A DNA stretch of 9,190 nucleotides from CAYQQK01 sp964420065 (GTDB lineage: Bacteria > Bacillota > Dethiobacteria > DTU022): positions 1 through 9,190 of the forward strand of contig CAYQQK010000032.1 of assembly GCA_964420065.1 (NCBI GenBank), given 5' to 3'. The notes beneath the pieces were generated by a model that had not been told where the DNA came from, did not search any database, and saw only the letters and a list, made by a program, of their open reading frames with translations. The first letter of the stretch is position 1, and the number at the start of each line of letters is the position of its first letter. A program made the translations under genes and the position numbers. Positions 1-5,980 of this stretch are shown in pieces.

Positions 1-51
1 CCAGGTGATAAAGCCTTACAGGGTAAGTGTTTGTCAAAGAACGCAAATGGC

Positions 52-327
52 TCAAGAAAGCTCCATATCCTTGGAATCCCAGGCGATGGGTTGTAAGACC
101 AGATCCAAACCCAAACGGTCTGCGACTTCAGCCGCCAAATCCAGATCAAAACCGGTAAATTTACCGTCTTCACCAACGAACCCCATCGGGGGAAAATCCT
201 GATCAAATCCTACCGTAAATTTATCCTTGACCACCGTAAGCTCACCCGGGCTGGTGTCGCCGGAACAGGCACTCAAGGAGAACATTAACAATAGTGCTAC
301 TGATATGAACAGTACTTTTTTTAACAA
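52..327 (-). pseudogene. Truncated polar amino acid ABC transporter substrate-binding lipoprotein
   Basis: The first 91 residues of an extracellular solute-binding protein family 3 member (glutamine/arginine/cystine-type importers). Residues 1-20 form a lipoprotein signal peptide with lipobox LSAC and lipidated Cys21. The mature domain then opens with the family pattern 'KFTVGFDQDFPPMGF...GFDLDLAAEVADRLG' (about residues 37-73) and stops just after 'WDSKDMEL'. Full-length members have about 250-280 residues, so two thirds are missing, including the second lobe and most ligand contacts. Downstream codons to the window edge do not continue the family in any frame, so this is a junction (insertion, deletion or rearrangement near position 56), not a simple frameshift. 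The start is TTG at 327, with a GGGGGG Shine-Dalgarno at 340-335 and 7 nt spacing. No permease or ATPase gene is visible. The product is unlikely to bind ligand. The identity is clear from motifs; the cause of the break is inferred. Confidence 0.8.
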
Positions 328-374
328 TCCGATACCCCCCCATGGCTAATTTTTTATGTATGTTTGACCTTATC

Positions 375-403
375 ATATTACCAGAAGGATCTACCAAAGT
401 AAA
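375..403 (-). promoter_or_regulatory. Possible sigma-A promoter of the broken binding-protein gene
   Basis: On the minus strand TTTACT (403-398) is followed after 17 bp by TAATAT (380-375). Each matches the consensus at 4 of 6 positions, and the start would lie about 40 nt before the TTG codon. Spacing is ideal but the hexamers are weak. Confidence 0.35.
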
Positions 404-600
404 GCACGGCGCGACACAGCGCAGCCGGGATCAGACTCCCATTTTAAGGCATGGTACCGCCCGCCGCCTGGAATGCTTTTTAAATCAAATCACCAGATCT
501 TCGTTTTATTGATATTCTTGCTTCAATTTATCATATTTCGTCCAGCGTTCAAATCGGTACGACAGGGATCCGGTGTTATTTGAAATGGCATGCAAAGGGT

Positions 601-628
601 GTTACAGATCTGCCAATTATGCTATGAT
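601..628 (+). promoter_or_regulatory. Extended -10 sigma-A promoter for the zinc-knuckle gene
   Basis: GTTACA (601-606, 4 of 6 matches) is followed after 16 bp by TATGAT (623-628, 5 of 6), which is directly preceded by TGC, an extended -10 TGn element. Transcription would start near 635, about 41 nt upstream of the preferred ATG at 676. This start would leave almost no leader for the alternative ATG at 649. Confidence 0.6.
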
Positions 629-675
629 AGAATCAAGGGTGATTACTCATGCATTTCAAAAGAGAGGGTGCTTTG

Positions 676-1044
676 ATGATTTGTACAAAATGCGGCGAGG
701 CGGTCTCAAAGGAAGAGGTATACAACCACGCCGGCCAAGTTTATTGTGAGGATTGCTATTTAGAGATTGTGAGCGTACCCAAAACCTGCGATCCGATGGC
801 AGTCCGTTCTGCCCGGATTACCAGGGAAAAGTTGGGCCATGAAGGCACGGAAGGACTCTTACCGGTCCAAAAAAATATTTATCAATATTTGAAAAAACAT
901 GGTAAAGCTACCCGGGAAGAGATCGCCCAGGAATTTAAATTGGAACAAAAGGAACTGGAAACACATATTTCGGTTTTGCGTCATTGCGAACTGGCCAAAG
1001 GAATGAAAGAAGGAAATATAGTTTACATGACCTTGATGAATTAA
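676..1044 (+). CDS. Small zinc-knuckle protein with C-terminal winged-helix-like domain
   Basis: Product of 122 residues. The N-terminus has two CxxC pairs (Cys3/Cys6 and Cys24/Cys27) with His18 between them, in the arrangement of a LIM-like or treble-clef zinc site ending in 'VYCEDCY'. The C-terminal half, about residues 60-122, is helical and reads like a winged-helix fold: 'IYQYLKKHGKATREEIAQEF', then 'LETHISVLRHCELAKGMKEGNIVYM'. This pattern resembles ArsR/MarR-type DNA-binding domains with a final beta-wing. I cannot name a characterised homologue; a small transcription regulator or nucleic-acid adaptor is inferred. An in-frame ATG lies at 649. I prefer 676 because AGAGGG (663-668) sits 7 nt upstream, the Cys pair then begins at residue 3, and the predicted transcript starts near 635. 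The gene is monocistronic and ends at a strong terminator. Confidence 0.75.
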   Translation: MICTKCGEAVSKEEVYNHAGQVYCEDCYLEIVSVPKTCDPMAVRSARITREKLGHEGTEGLLPVQKNIYQYLKKHGKATREEIAQEFKLEQKELETHISVLRHCELAKGMKEGNIVYMTLMN

Positions 1045-1061
1045 TCCAGACAGAGTACGGT

Positions 1062-1094
1062 AAGGCCGCTGCACGCCAATGCAGCGGCCTTTTT
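1062..1094 (+). terminator. Rho-independent terminator
   Basis: A perfect 12-bp stem (1062-1073 with 1080-1091) rich in G+C encloses a 6-nt loop and runs into five T residues (1090-1094). It lies 18 bp after the stop of the zinc-knuckle gene and before the convergent MOSC gene. It acts on the plus strand; the minus side has only a short A/T flank. Confidence 0.92.
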
Positions 1095-1118
1095 CATGAC
1101 AAGAATGCCATTGTCCTT

Positions 1119-1565
1119 CTAATTTTCCAGGATGGTTACGGTGTTACCGCTCTCAACCCGTCCGCTTTTCAAAACCTGCCCAAATAATCCCTTCTCAGCC
1201 AGCAAGCTGTAACCCTTGAAGGAGTATGTATGCTGAACCGGATCCTCCTTGCCGATCGCGGTGATCTTGACAATGGCTTCCCCAATTTTGAGCACGGTTC
1301 CCCGGTTCAAGTTTTTATCCTCCAGACCTCCTATGCGAAGGTTCTCGGCAAAACTACCGGGAGCCGGCTTGTAACCCAACTGTTTTATTACCGGTTCAAG
1401 ATATTGTTCTAGCAGAATACTGATCTGTTTGCTGCCAATACCGGCATGGGCGTCTCCTTCCAAACCGTAGCCTTGCATCAAAATTCCTGCGCCCCGATCT
1501 ATCTTGGGCCTGCCACGGACTTTAGAAAAACAGACAGCATGCACGTATCCCTGCGGATTGGACAT
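1119..1565 (-). CDS. MOSC-domain protein lacking the usual C-terminal cysteine
   Basis: A stand-alone MOSC (molybdenum cofactor sulfurase C-terminal) domain of 148 residues, the usual length for single-domain members. Typical features are 'GYGLEGDAHAG' (32-42), 'KQISILLEQ' (46-54), 'PGSFAENLRIGGL' (69-81), 'GTVLKIGEAIVKITAIGK' (89-106) and 'KGLFGQVLKSGRVESGN' (125-141). The family is thought to handle pterin-molybdenum cofactor or transfer sulfur onto metals through a conserved Cys. Most members have GK-x-C-H followed by a second Cys after GK. Here that stretch is 'GKEDPVQHTYSFKGYSLL', without any Cys; the only Cys in the protein is Cys12. Cofactor binding or a divergent role is therefore more likely than Cys-based sulfur transfer. 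Start ATG at 1565 has a GGCAGG ribosome binding site. It follows the DUF5320-like gene by 43 bp, so the two are likely cotranscribed. Confidence 0.88.
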   Translation of the reverse strand: MSNPQGYVHAVCFSKVRGRPKIDRGAGILMQGYGLEGDAHAGIGSKQISILLEQYLEPVIKQLGYKPAPGSFAENLRIGGLEDKNLNRGTVLKIGEAIVKITAIGKEDPVQHTYSFKGYSLLAEKGLFGQVLKSGRVESGNTVTILEN

Positions 1566-1608
1566 GGTTACCTGCCTCGCCCTCGATTTCCCTCAATCTA
1601 TTTTCTTA

Positions 1609-1809
1609 TCACCTGCCGCCCCGGCCGCCCCCACCCCTTCCCGATCCAAAACCGGAGCACATCCGGTTGACTAACCGGCCGGTCCGGGCAACCCGCGGCG
1701 AATCAGAAAAACCGGCATCAGTTTTCCGGGATGGACGTGTACAGCAACCGCGCCCCCTCCCGGTCCTCGGGCCGCCCCCACGTGGACCCGATCCGTCAAA
1801 ACCTGGCAT
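1609..1809 (-). CDS. Short Gly/Arg-rich DUF5320-like protein
   Basis: A 66-residue product beginning 'MPGFDGSGPRGGGPRTGRGRG', the signature opening of DUF5320 proteins (M-P-x-F-D-G-T/S-G-P-x-G-x-G-P-x-T-G-R-G). It has 20 Gly and 13 Arg, a Cys22-Cys23 pair, Cys51, and a 'GSGRGGGGRGGR' tail. The function of the family is unknown. Members often sit beside NifX/NifB-type dinitrogenase iron-molybdenum-cofactor proteins (family knowledge), which fits the MOSC gene directly downstream. The start is decided by the ribosome binding site: AAGGAG lies 8 nt upstream of ATG 1809 but only 2 nt from the in-frame ATG at 1815 and overlapping the GTG at 1818. The product is somewhat shorter than many members and lacks their coiled-coil region. 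Low complexity is a risk, but the motif, the spacing and the upstream promoter all support a real gene. Confidence 0.75.
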   Translation of the reverse strand: MPGFDGSGPRGGGPRTGRGRGCCTRPSRKTDAGFSDSPRVARTGRLVNRMCSGFGSGRGGGGRGGR

Positions 1810-1906
1810 CTTCATCACTCCTTTTCACCCGCTAAAGGGAATATGCCGATCACAACCAACTCTTCGGCTTCAAACAAATGATTCCACTGCTATAATGCCG
1901 CCTTGT

Positions 1907-1922
1907 GTTAAGTGTGCCTAAC
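1907..1922. promoter_or_regulatory. Inverted repeat at the predicted start site of the DUF5320-MOSC operon
   Basis: GTTA-N8-TAAC (plus strand GTTAAGTGTGCCTAAC) lies at about +2 to +17 relative to the start predicted from the promoter at 1931-1959. This is a classic repressor position. The minus-strand half TTAGG faintly recalls DtxR/IdeR-family sites, but the match is partial. Confidence 0.4.
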
Positions 1923-1930
1923 ATATAAAT

Positions 1931-1959
1931 ATAATAACCCAAAACTCGGCTGCTGTCAA
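1931..1959 (-). promoter_or_regulatory. Near-consensus sigma-A promoter of the DUF5320-MOSC operon
   Basis: On the minus strand a perfect TTGACA (1959-1954) is followed after exactly 17 bp by TATTAT (1936-1931, 5 of 6). The start would be near 1924, giving a leader of about 115 nt before ATG 1809. I recognise no riboswitch in that leader. Confidence 0.8.
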
Positions 1960-2017
1960 CACGCATGATCAACCGCTATCTTTGTTCAGTGATATTGTCA
2001 CACGCATGATCAACCGC
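1959..2017. repeat. Two 18-bp direct repeats upstream of the DUF5320-MOSC promoter
   Basis: The sequence ACACGCATGATCAACCGC occurs exactly twice, at 1959-1976 and 2000-2017, 41 bp apart, which is close to four helical turns. Similarity continues into TGTC on the promoter side of both copies. Each contains the palindrome TGATCA. The first copy abuts the -35 hexamer; the second is centred near -85. This phased arrangement suggests a regulator binding two sites on one face of the DNA. Which regulator cannot be told. Confidence 0.7.
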
Positions 2018-2252
2018 GTCCCCCAAACTGCCCGGCCCGGCCTCTACAGCCCGATGGAGGCCTCCCTTGACAGGAAGATAGGATTACGGATCGGGTTCAT
2101 GGCGTCTCTTTGTAGACAGGGCGTCGATCGCTCTCGCAATGAAACCCATTGCCGTTGGTAGCCATATTTTGCCATATTGCGTGGATGGTAACATTGATAT
2201 AGAATAAGATTTATTGACAGAACCCGTGGCATCGTAAAAGGAGAGGGAGCAA
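2018..2252. other. Remainder of the divergent intergenic region before nifV
   Basis: No gene is visible on either strand. A palindrome GGAGGCCTCC (2056-2065) partly overlaps a possible 6-bp hairpin (2039-2044 with 2057-2062) that has no T-run, so it is not a terminator. An 8-bp direct repeat GCCATATT occurs at 2161-2168 and 2171-2178, one helical turn apart. No sigma-54 GG-N10-GC element was found here. Confidence 0.5.
2177..2205 (+). promoter_or_regulatory. Possible sigma-A promoter for nifV
   Basis: TTGCGT (2177-2182, 3 of 6) and TAGAAT (2200-2205, 5 of 6) are separated by 17 bp. The start would be near 2212, about 40 nt before the ATG. The second GCCATATT repeat unit (2171-2178) touches the -35, which could be an operator. 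The hexamers are weak. Confidence 0.35.
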
Positions 2253-3416
2253 ATGACACGTTTTGATGATGGTTTAAAAAAGGGTGCGGTGATGCTGGTT
2301 GACACTACTTTGCGCGACGGTGAGCAAACTGCAGGCGTAGTTTTTTCAAACCGGGAAAAATTGAACATTGCCAAGATGCTGGATAGCCTCGGGGTACACC
2401 AGATCGAAGCGGGTATCCCGGTCATGGGCGGTGATGAAAAGGAATCGGTGCGGCAAATCGCTTCCTACGGGTTTCAGGCTAGCATCATGGCCTGGAACCG
2501 GGCCAATATCAATGATGTTCAGCATTCGCTTGAATGCGGTGTCGATGCCGTCGCCATTTCTATCTCCAGTTCGGATATTCATATCAAGCACAAACTGTGC
2601 ACCTCGCGGGAATGGGTGCTTAAAAATTTGACCGAAGCGGTTGAATACGCTAAAAACGCCGGCCTCTATGTTTCGGCCAATGCTGAAGATGCCTCGCGCA
2701 GTGATCTTGATTTTTTAATCAAATTCACCAAGGAAGCTCAAGCAGCCGGGGCGGACCGGCTCCGTTACTGTGATACGGTCGGTGTATTGGAGCCCTTTCG
2801 GGCCTATGATGAGATTAGCCGGATCATTGACGCGACCGGAATCGAGATCGAAATGCATACCCATAATGATTTCGGCATGGCCACAGCGAATGCTTTGGCC
2901 GGAATCAAGGCGGGAGCGCGCTTGATCGGGGTGACAGTGAACGGGTTGGGCGAAAGAGCGGGTAACGCCGCCTTGGAAGAGGTAGCCATGGCGCTAAAAA
3001 TTCTTTTCGGACTCAATCTAGGGGTGAAGACCAAGGATTTTTTGAATCTGTGTGAATATGTAGCAAGAGCTTCCGGACGGCCGCTTTATCCGGGCAAACC
3101 GATTGTCGGTTCCAACACTTTTGCCCATGAATCGGGGATCCATGCCGACGGAGTGTTGAAGAACCCCAAAACCTACGAAGTTTTTAGCCCCGAGGAAGTT
3201 GGGATGCAGCGCCAGATCATTATCGGCAAGCACTCCGGCGGTAAAGCGATCAGAATGAAATTTGAGGAATACGGCATCACTCTTTCCGATACACAGGCAA
3301 ATGATCTGCTTGGTGCGGTGAGAAGTGCGGCTGTTGAATTAAAACGGCCATTGTTTGATAAAGAATTGATGTATGTCTACGAAGATTTCATTCATGACCA
3401 GAAAAAATCAATTTAG
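2253..3416 (+). CDS. nifV: Homocitrate synthase, NifV type
   Basis: A complete 387-residue member of the DRE-TIM metallolyase family (isopropylmalate/homocitrate/citramalate synthases). It condenses acetyl-CoA with a 2-oxo acid; for NifV this is 2-oxoglutarate, giving homocitrate, the organic ligand of the nitrogenase FeMo cofactor. Visible motifs are 'DTTLRDGEQTAGV' (17-29, first metal and substrate signature), 'HTHNDFGMA' (202-210, metal-binding His pair), 'NGLGERAGNA' (230-239) and 'HESGIHADG' (292-300). The length equals that of NifV and is far below the roughly 500 of isopropylmalate synthases with a LeuA regulatory domain, which is absent. Start ATG 2253 follows a purine-rich AAAGGAGAGGGAG. 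No nitrogenase gene is visible, so the gene stands alone; the divergent DUF5320-MOSC operon is the nearest metal-cofactor link. A Re-citrate synthase or other condensing enzyme of this superfamily is the main alternative. Confidence 0.88.
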   Translation: MTRFDDGLKKGAVMLVDTTLRDGEQTAGVVFSNREKLNIAKMLDSLGVHQIEAGIPVMGGDEKESVRQIASYGFQASIMAWNRANINDVQHSLECGVDAVAISISSSDIHIKHKLCTSREWVLKNLTEAVEYAKNAGLYVSANAEDASRSDLDFLIKFTKEAQAAGADRLRYCDTVGVLEPFRAYDEISRIIDATGIEIEMHTHNDFGMATANALAGIKAGARLIGVTVNGLGERAGNAALEEVAMALKILFGLNLGVKTKDFLNLCEYVARASGRPLYPGKPIVGSNTFAHESGIHADGVLKNPKTYEVFSPEEVGMQRQIIIGKHSGGKAIRMKFEEYGITLSDTQANDLLGAVRSAAVELKRPLFDKELMYVYEDFIHDQKKSI

Positions 3417-3543
3417 GCGGATCCGTGATTGCATCAACTGTAACGGCCAATAAATATGATTGCCGATGCTATTATCGTATCAAGACAGATATAAAATGAC
3501 ATCTATTTGATGATAATTATTTTTAAGAATTGAAACCCATCGT

Positions 3544-5181
3544 TTAATCAAGACGGGTTTGGGCTTCGACCAGGCGGAAGGCGCCATATTTTTTGCGCAA
3601 TTGCAGCTTTTCTATTTTCCCGGTCGGATTGCGCGGGACATGATCGAAAATAATTTTGCGCGGGCGTTTGTAACGGGGCAAAGCGGCACAGTACTGGTTC
3701 ATTTCTCCTTCGCTGCACCGGAAACCCGGTTTCAAATCGATGATCGCAGCAGCGATTTCACCGAGGCGCGAATCGGGCAACCCGATCACTGCCACATCTT
3801 TGACGGCGTTGTGTTCGCGTAAAAAATCTTCAATCTGAACCGGGTAGAGGTTTTCGCCTCCACTGATGATTACGTCCTTTTTCCGGTCCACCAGGTAAAT
3901 AAATCCGTTTTCATCCATCCGGGCCATATCTCCGGTAAACAACCAGCCCCCCTTGATTGTCGCGGCGGTAGCTTCCGGATCATTGTAGTAACATTTCATG
4001 ATTCCCGGTCCCTTGACCGCAAGTTCCCCGATCTGGCCCGGGGGCAGGGGGCGCCCATTTGTAGCGGTGATTTTTGCTTCCCAGTTGTACCCGGGGATCC
4101 CGATCGCACCGACTTTATGGATGTTTTCAACACCGAGGTGGACACAACCGGGCCCGGTTGATTCGCTGAGCCCGTAGTTTGTATCATAAAGATGGTGCGG
4201 GAAATGTTTCTTCCAGCGGTGCACCAGACTCGGGGGAACCGGTTGAGCCCCGATATGCATCAATCTCCACCGTGAAAAATCGTAATCAGCCAGGTTGAGG
4301 GCTCCGCTTTCTAGCGCATCGAGAATATCCTGGGCCCAGGGAACCAGGAGCCAAACGATAGTTGCTTTTTCCTCCGAGGCTGTTTTAAAGATCCATTCAG
4401 GCTTTGCTCCGCGGAGCAAAACAGCCTTGCTTCCAGAGAGGAGGCTGCCAAACCAGTGCATTTTGGCCCCGGTATGGTAAAGGGGGGGGATACATAGAAA
4501 GTTATCCGCGCGTGTTTGACCGTGATGCTTTATTTCCGTGTCACAGGCTGAAAGCAAGTTTTTGTGCGTATGCAAAATGGCCTTGGGTAACCCCGTCGTT
4601 CCGGAAGAGAAGTAAATTGCCGCTTCGTCTTCGTCGGAAATTTTCAGCAAAGGGGGTTCGGAGGAACAATTTGCCGTGAGGCGATCGTAGCTTTCGGCAA
4701 AACAGGGACGCTCTTCTCCGGCAAAAAAAAGGAGCCTTACCGCCGGAATCTGTTTGTAAATCCTTTCAACCCGGCTGTTAAATTCAGGCCCAAAGATCAA
4801 CGCAACCGCTTCGGACAAATCGAGGCAATATTTGATCTCTGCGGCGGTGTAACGAAAGTTTAAAGGGACGGCGATCGCACCTGCTTTCAAAATTCCGAAA
4901 TAAATCGGAAGCCATTCGAGACAATTCATCAATAAAATTGCGACCTTATCCCCTTTTTTGATGCCCCGCTTCAAAAGCAAATTGGCAAGACGGTTTGCTT
5001 TTTCATCAAATACGCGCCAGCTCATTTCACGCCGGTATTCGCCGGCCGGGTTGTGTTCAATCAATTCGTATTCAAGCCAGGTGACATTATGTTTTTCTTG
5101 AAGATCCATGTTCACTTCAACCAAACATGTCTCCGGGCCATATAGCTGTGCGTTGTGAGATAGTATTTTGGTGATGGGCAT
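3544..5181 (-). CDS. AMP-forming acyl-CoA synthetase (acid-CoA ligase)
   Basis: A full-length 545-residue class I adenylate-forming enzyme (ANL superfamily). It activates a carboxylic acid with ATP to an acyl-adenylate, then transfers it to CoA. Motifs in order: P-loop-like 'SSGTTGLPK' (192-200), 'YGLSESTG' (336-343, adenine/acyl pocket), 'FTGD' with Asp418 (ATP ribose), 'DRKKDVIISGGENLYP' with hinge Asp432 and Arg433, and 'NPTGK' with catalytic Lys522 near the C-terminus. All catalytic residues are present. There is no signal peptide and no carrier-protein domain, so it is a cytoplasmic ligase and not an NRPS module. The acid substrate cannot be read from sequence; FadD-like, aromatic and short/medium-chain acids are all possible. 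Start ATG 5181 has GGGAGG with about 8 nt spacing. It lies 95 bp after the class II aldolase gene and has its own promoter in that gap. Confidence 0.93.
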   Translation of the reverse strand: MPITKILSHNAQLYGPETCLVEVNMDLQEKHNVTWLEYELIEHNPAGEYRREMSWRVFDEKANRLANLLLKRGIKKGDKVAILLMNCLEWLPIYFGILKAGAIAVPLNFRYTAAEIKYCLDLSEAVALIFGPEFNSRVERIYKQIPAVRLLFFAGEERPCFAESYDRLTANCSSEPPLLKISDEDEAAIYFSSGTTGLPKAILHTHKNLLSACDTEIKHHGQTRADNFLCIPPLYHTGAKMHWFGSLLSGSKAVLLRGAKPEWIFKTASEEKATIVWLLVPWAQDILDALESGALNLADYDFSRWRLMHIGAQPVPPSLVHRWKKHFPHHLYDTNYGLSESTGPGCVHLGVENIHKVGAIGIPGYNWEAKITATNGRPLPPGQIGELAVKGPGIMKCYYNDPEATAATIKGGWLFTGDMARMDENGFIYLVDRKKDVIISGGENLYPVQIEDFLREHNAVKDVAVIGLPDSRLGEIAAAIIDLKPGFRCSEGEMNQYCAALPRYKRPRKIIFDHVPRNPTGKIEKLQLRKKYGAFRLVEAQTRLD

Positions 5182-5247
5182 TTTTCTTCCTCCCGTTCTA
5201 CCGTAGGTAAAGACCTTGAGACCGTTTGACGTGAAATCCCATCACAA

Positions 5248-5276
5248 ATTATAAAACGTGGGCCGTAGTTGATCAA
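5248..5276 (-). promoter_or_regulatory. Sigma-A promoter of the acyl-CoA synthetase gene
   Basis: On the minus strand TTGATC (5276-5271, 4 of 6) is followed after 17 bp by a perfect TATAAT (5253-5248). The start would be near 5241, giving a leader of about 60 nt. The -35 lies wholly inside the palindrome at 5265-5280. Confidence 0.7.
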
Positions 5277-5280
5277 CTAC
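5265..5280. promoter_or_regulatory. Perfect 16-bp palindrome overlapping the -35 and the aldolase stop codon
   Basis: GTAGTTGATCAACTAC is its own reverse complement. It covers the -35 hexamer of the synthetase promoter and the TAG stop (5279-5277) of the aldolase gene. No T-run follows on either strand, so an operator is more likely than a terminator. Confidence 0.65.
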
Positions 5281-5930
5281 TTTACGGGTAGGCCGGTGCC
5301 CAGTACTTTCTGCACATTTTCCGGGATGGTGGCAATTTTTTTCCCGGTCGCCAGGGCGTAGTAGTAAACCCGGGCACATTTCTCCAGCAGTTCCACATTG
5401 CAGTAGGCCTGTTCAAGACCGGTGTCCAACACCAGGGCGCCATGGTTCTGTAGCAGGTAGCAACGGCCACCGCTGGAAAGTCGGGCGGTGACGTTTTGGA
5501 CCAGTTCCGTGCTGCCGGAAAGGGCATAGGGCACTACCTCGATCACCGGCCCCAGAGCCATGACGGCTTCATCAAATAATGGTGGGATCGGCTGGTTGAT
5601 CACGGCGAAAATGCTGGCGTAAACCTGGTGGGTATGGAGCACCGCCCCGATGTCAAAACGATTTTGGTAAACGGCCAGGTGCAGGCCGGTTTCAATCGAA
5701 GGGGTCGGCCCCCTTTCGACCGGGGCGCCACTGTAATCAACAATGCAGATCTCTTGCGGGGAAAGTTTATCATAACCTTTTCCGGACGGGGTAATAGCAA
5801 TAGTTTCTTCGCCCGGCACCCGCATGGAGACGTTGCCTCCGGTTCCGGATCGGGTACCAAAAAAGCCATGCCGGGAAAGCTTCCGGGCGAAATGCAGGAC
5901 CGCGCGACGGCATTGTTCACGCTGCGACAT
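5277..5930 (-). CDS. Class II aldolase/adducin-family protein (FucA/AraD/MtnB-like)
   Basis: A 217-residue zinc enzyme of the family that contains L-fuculose-1-phosphate aldolase, ribulose-5-phosphate 4-epimerase and methylthioribulose-1-phosphate dehydratase. Visible motifs are 'GTGGNVS' (29-35) and 'TPSGKGYDKL' (47-56), which together form the phosphate/substrate pocket, plus catalytic Glu80 in 'PSIETGLHLAVY' and zinc ligands His99 and His101 ('HTHQ') and His163 ('QNHG'). The site is complete, and length matches the family (about 210-230). Substrate cannot be assigned from these motifs. ATG 5930 is chosen over an in-frame GTG at 5939 because GGGAAG (5944-5939) lies 8 nt before the ATG and overlaps the GTG. 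The acyl-CoA synthetase follows in the same direction, 95 bp on, suggesting a shared catabolic role, for example aldehyde/acid processing, though this is inference. Confidence 0.9.
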   Translation of the reverse strand: MSQREQCRRAVLHFARKLSRHGFFGTRSGTGGNVSMRVPGEETIAITPSGKGYDKLSPQEICIVDYSGAPVERGPTPSIETGLHLAVYQNRFDIGAVLHTHQVYASIFAVINQPIPPLFDEAVMALGPVIEVVPYALSGSTELVQNVTARLSSGGRCYLLQNHGALVLDTGLEQAYCNVELLEKCARVYYYALATGKKIATIPENVQKVLGTGLPVK

Positions 5931-5951
5931 TTTTTTCACTTCCCGCTTCTG

Positions 5952-5980
5952 ATTATAACGACCGGACTGAACATGGTCAA
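5952..5980 (-). promoter_or_regulatory. Strong sigma-A promoter of the class II aldolase gene
   Basis: On the minus strand TTGACC (5980-5975, 5 of 6) is followed after 17 bp by a perfect TATAAT (5957-5952). The start would be near 5945, so the mRNA leader is only about 15 nt and begins almost at the ribosome binding site. Confidence 0.8.

Larger units (their letters stand above)
328..648. other. Divergent intergenic region without a gene
   Basis: About 320 bp separate the broken lipoprotein gene (minus) from the zinc-knuckle gene (plus). I see a weak minus-strand promoter at 375-403 and a better plus-strand promoter at 601-628. Between about 404 and 600 there is no coding pattern, no RNA gene I recognise and no convincing repeat or strong hairpin. 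Confidence 0.6.

Noticed and set aside
1667..1921. Plus-strand open frame opposite the DUF5320-like gene
   Set aside because: Shadow of a GC-rich Gly/Arg gene; the minus frame has the family signature, promoter and ribosome binding site.
2214..2219. TTGACA as -35 of nifV
   Set aside because: No -10 at suitable spacing; the expected place falls in the purine-rich ribosome binding site.
2084..2425. Minus-strand open frame across the nifV promoter and start
   Set aside because: Runs antisense into conserved nifV codons and shows no family pattern.
3533..3560. AAACCC/GGGTTT hairpin around the acyl-CoA synthetase stop as terminator
   Set aside because: Only a 6-bp stem with a 16-nt loop and no proper T-run on the minus strand; too weak to call.
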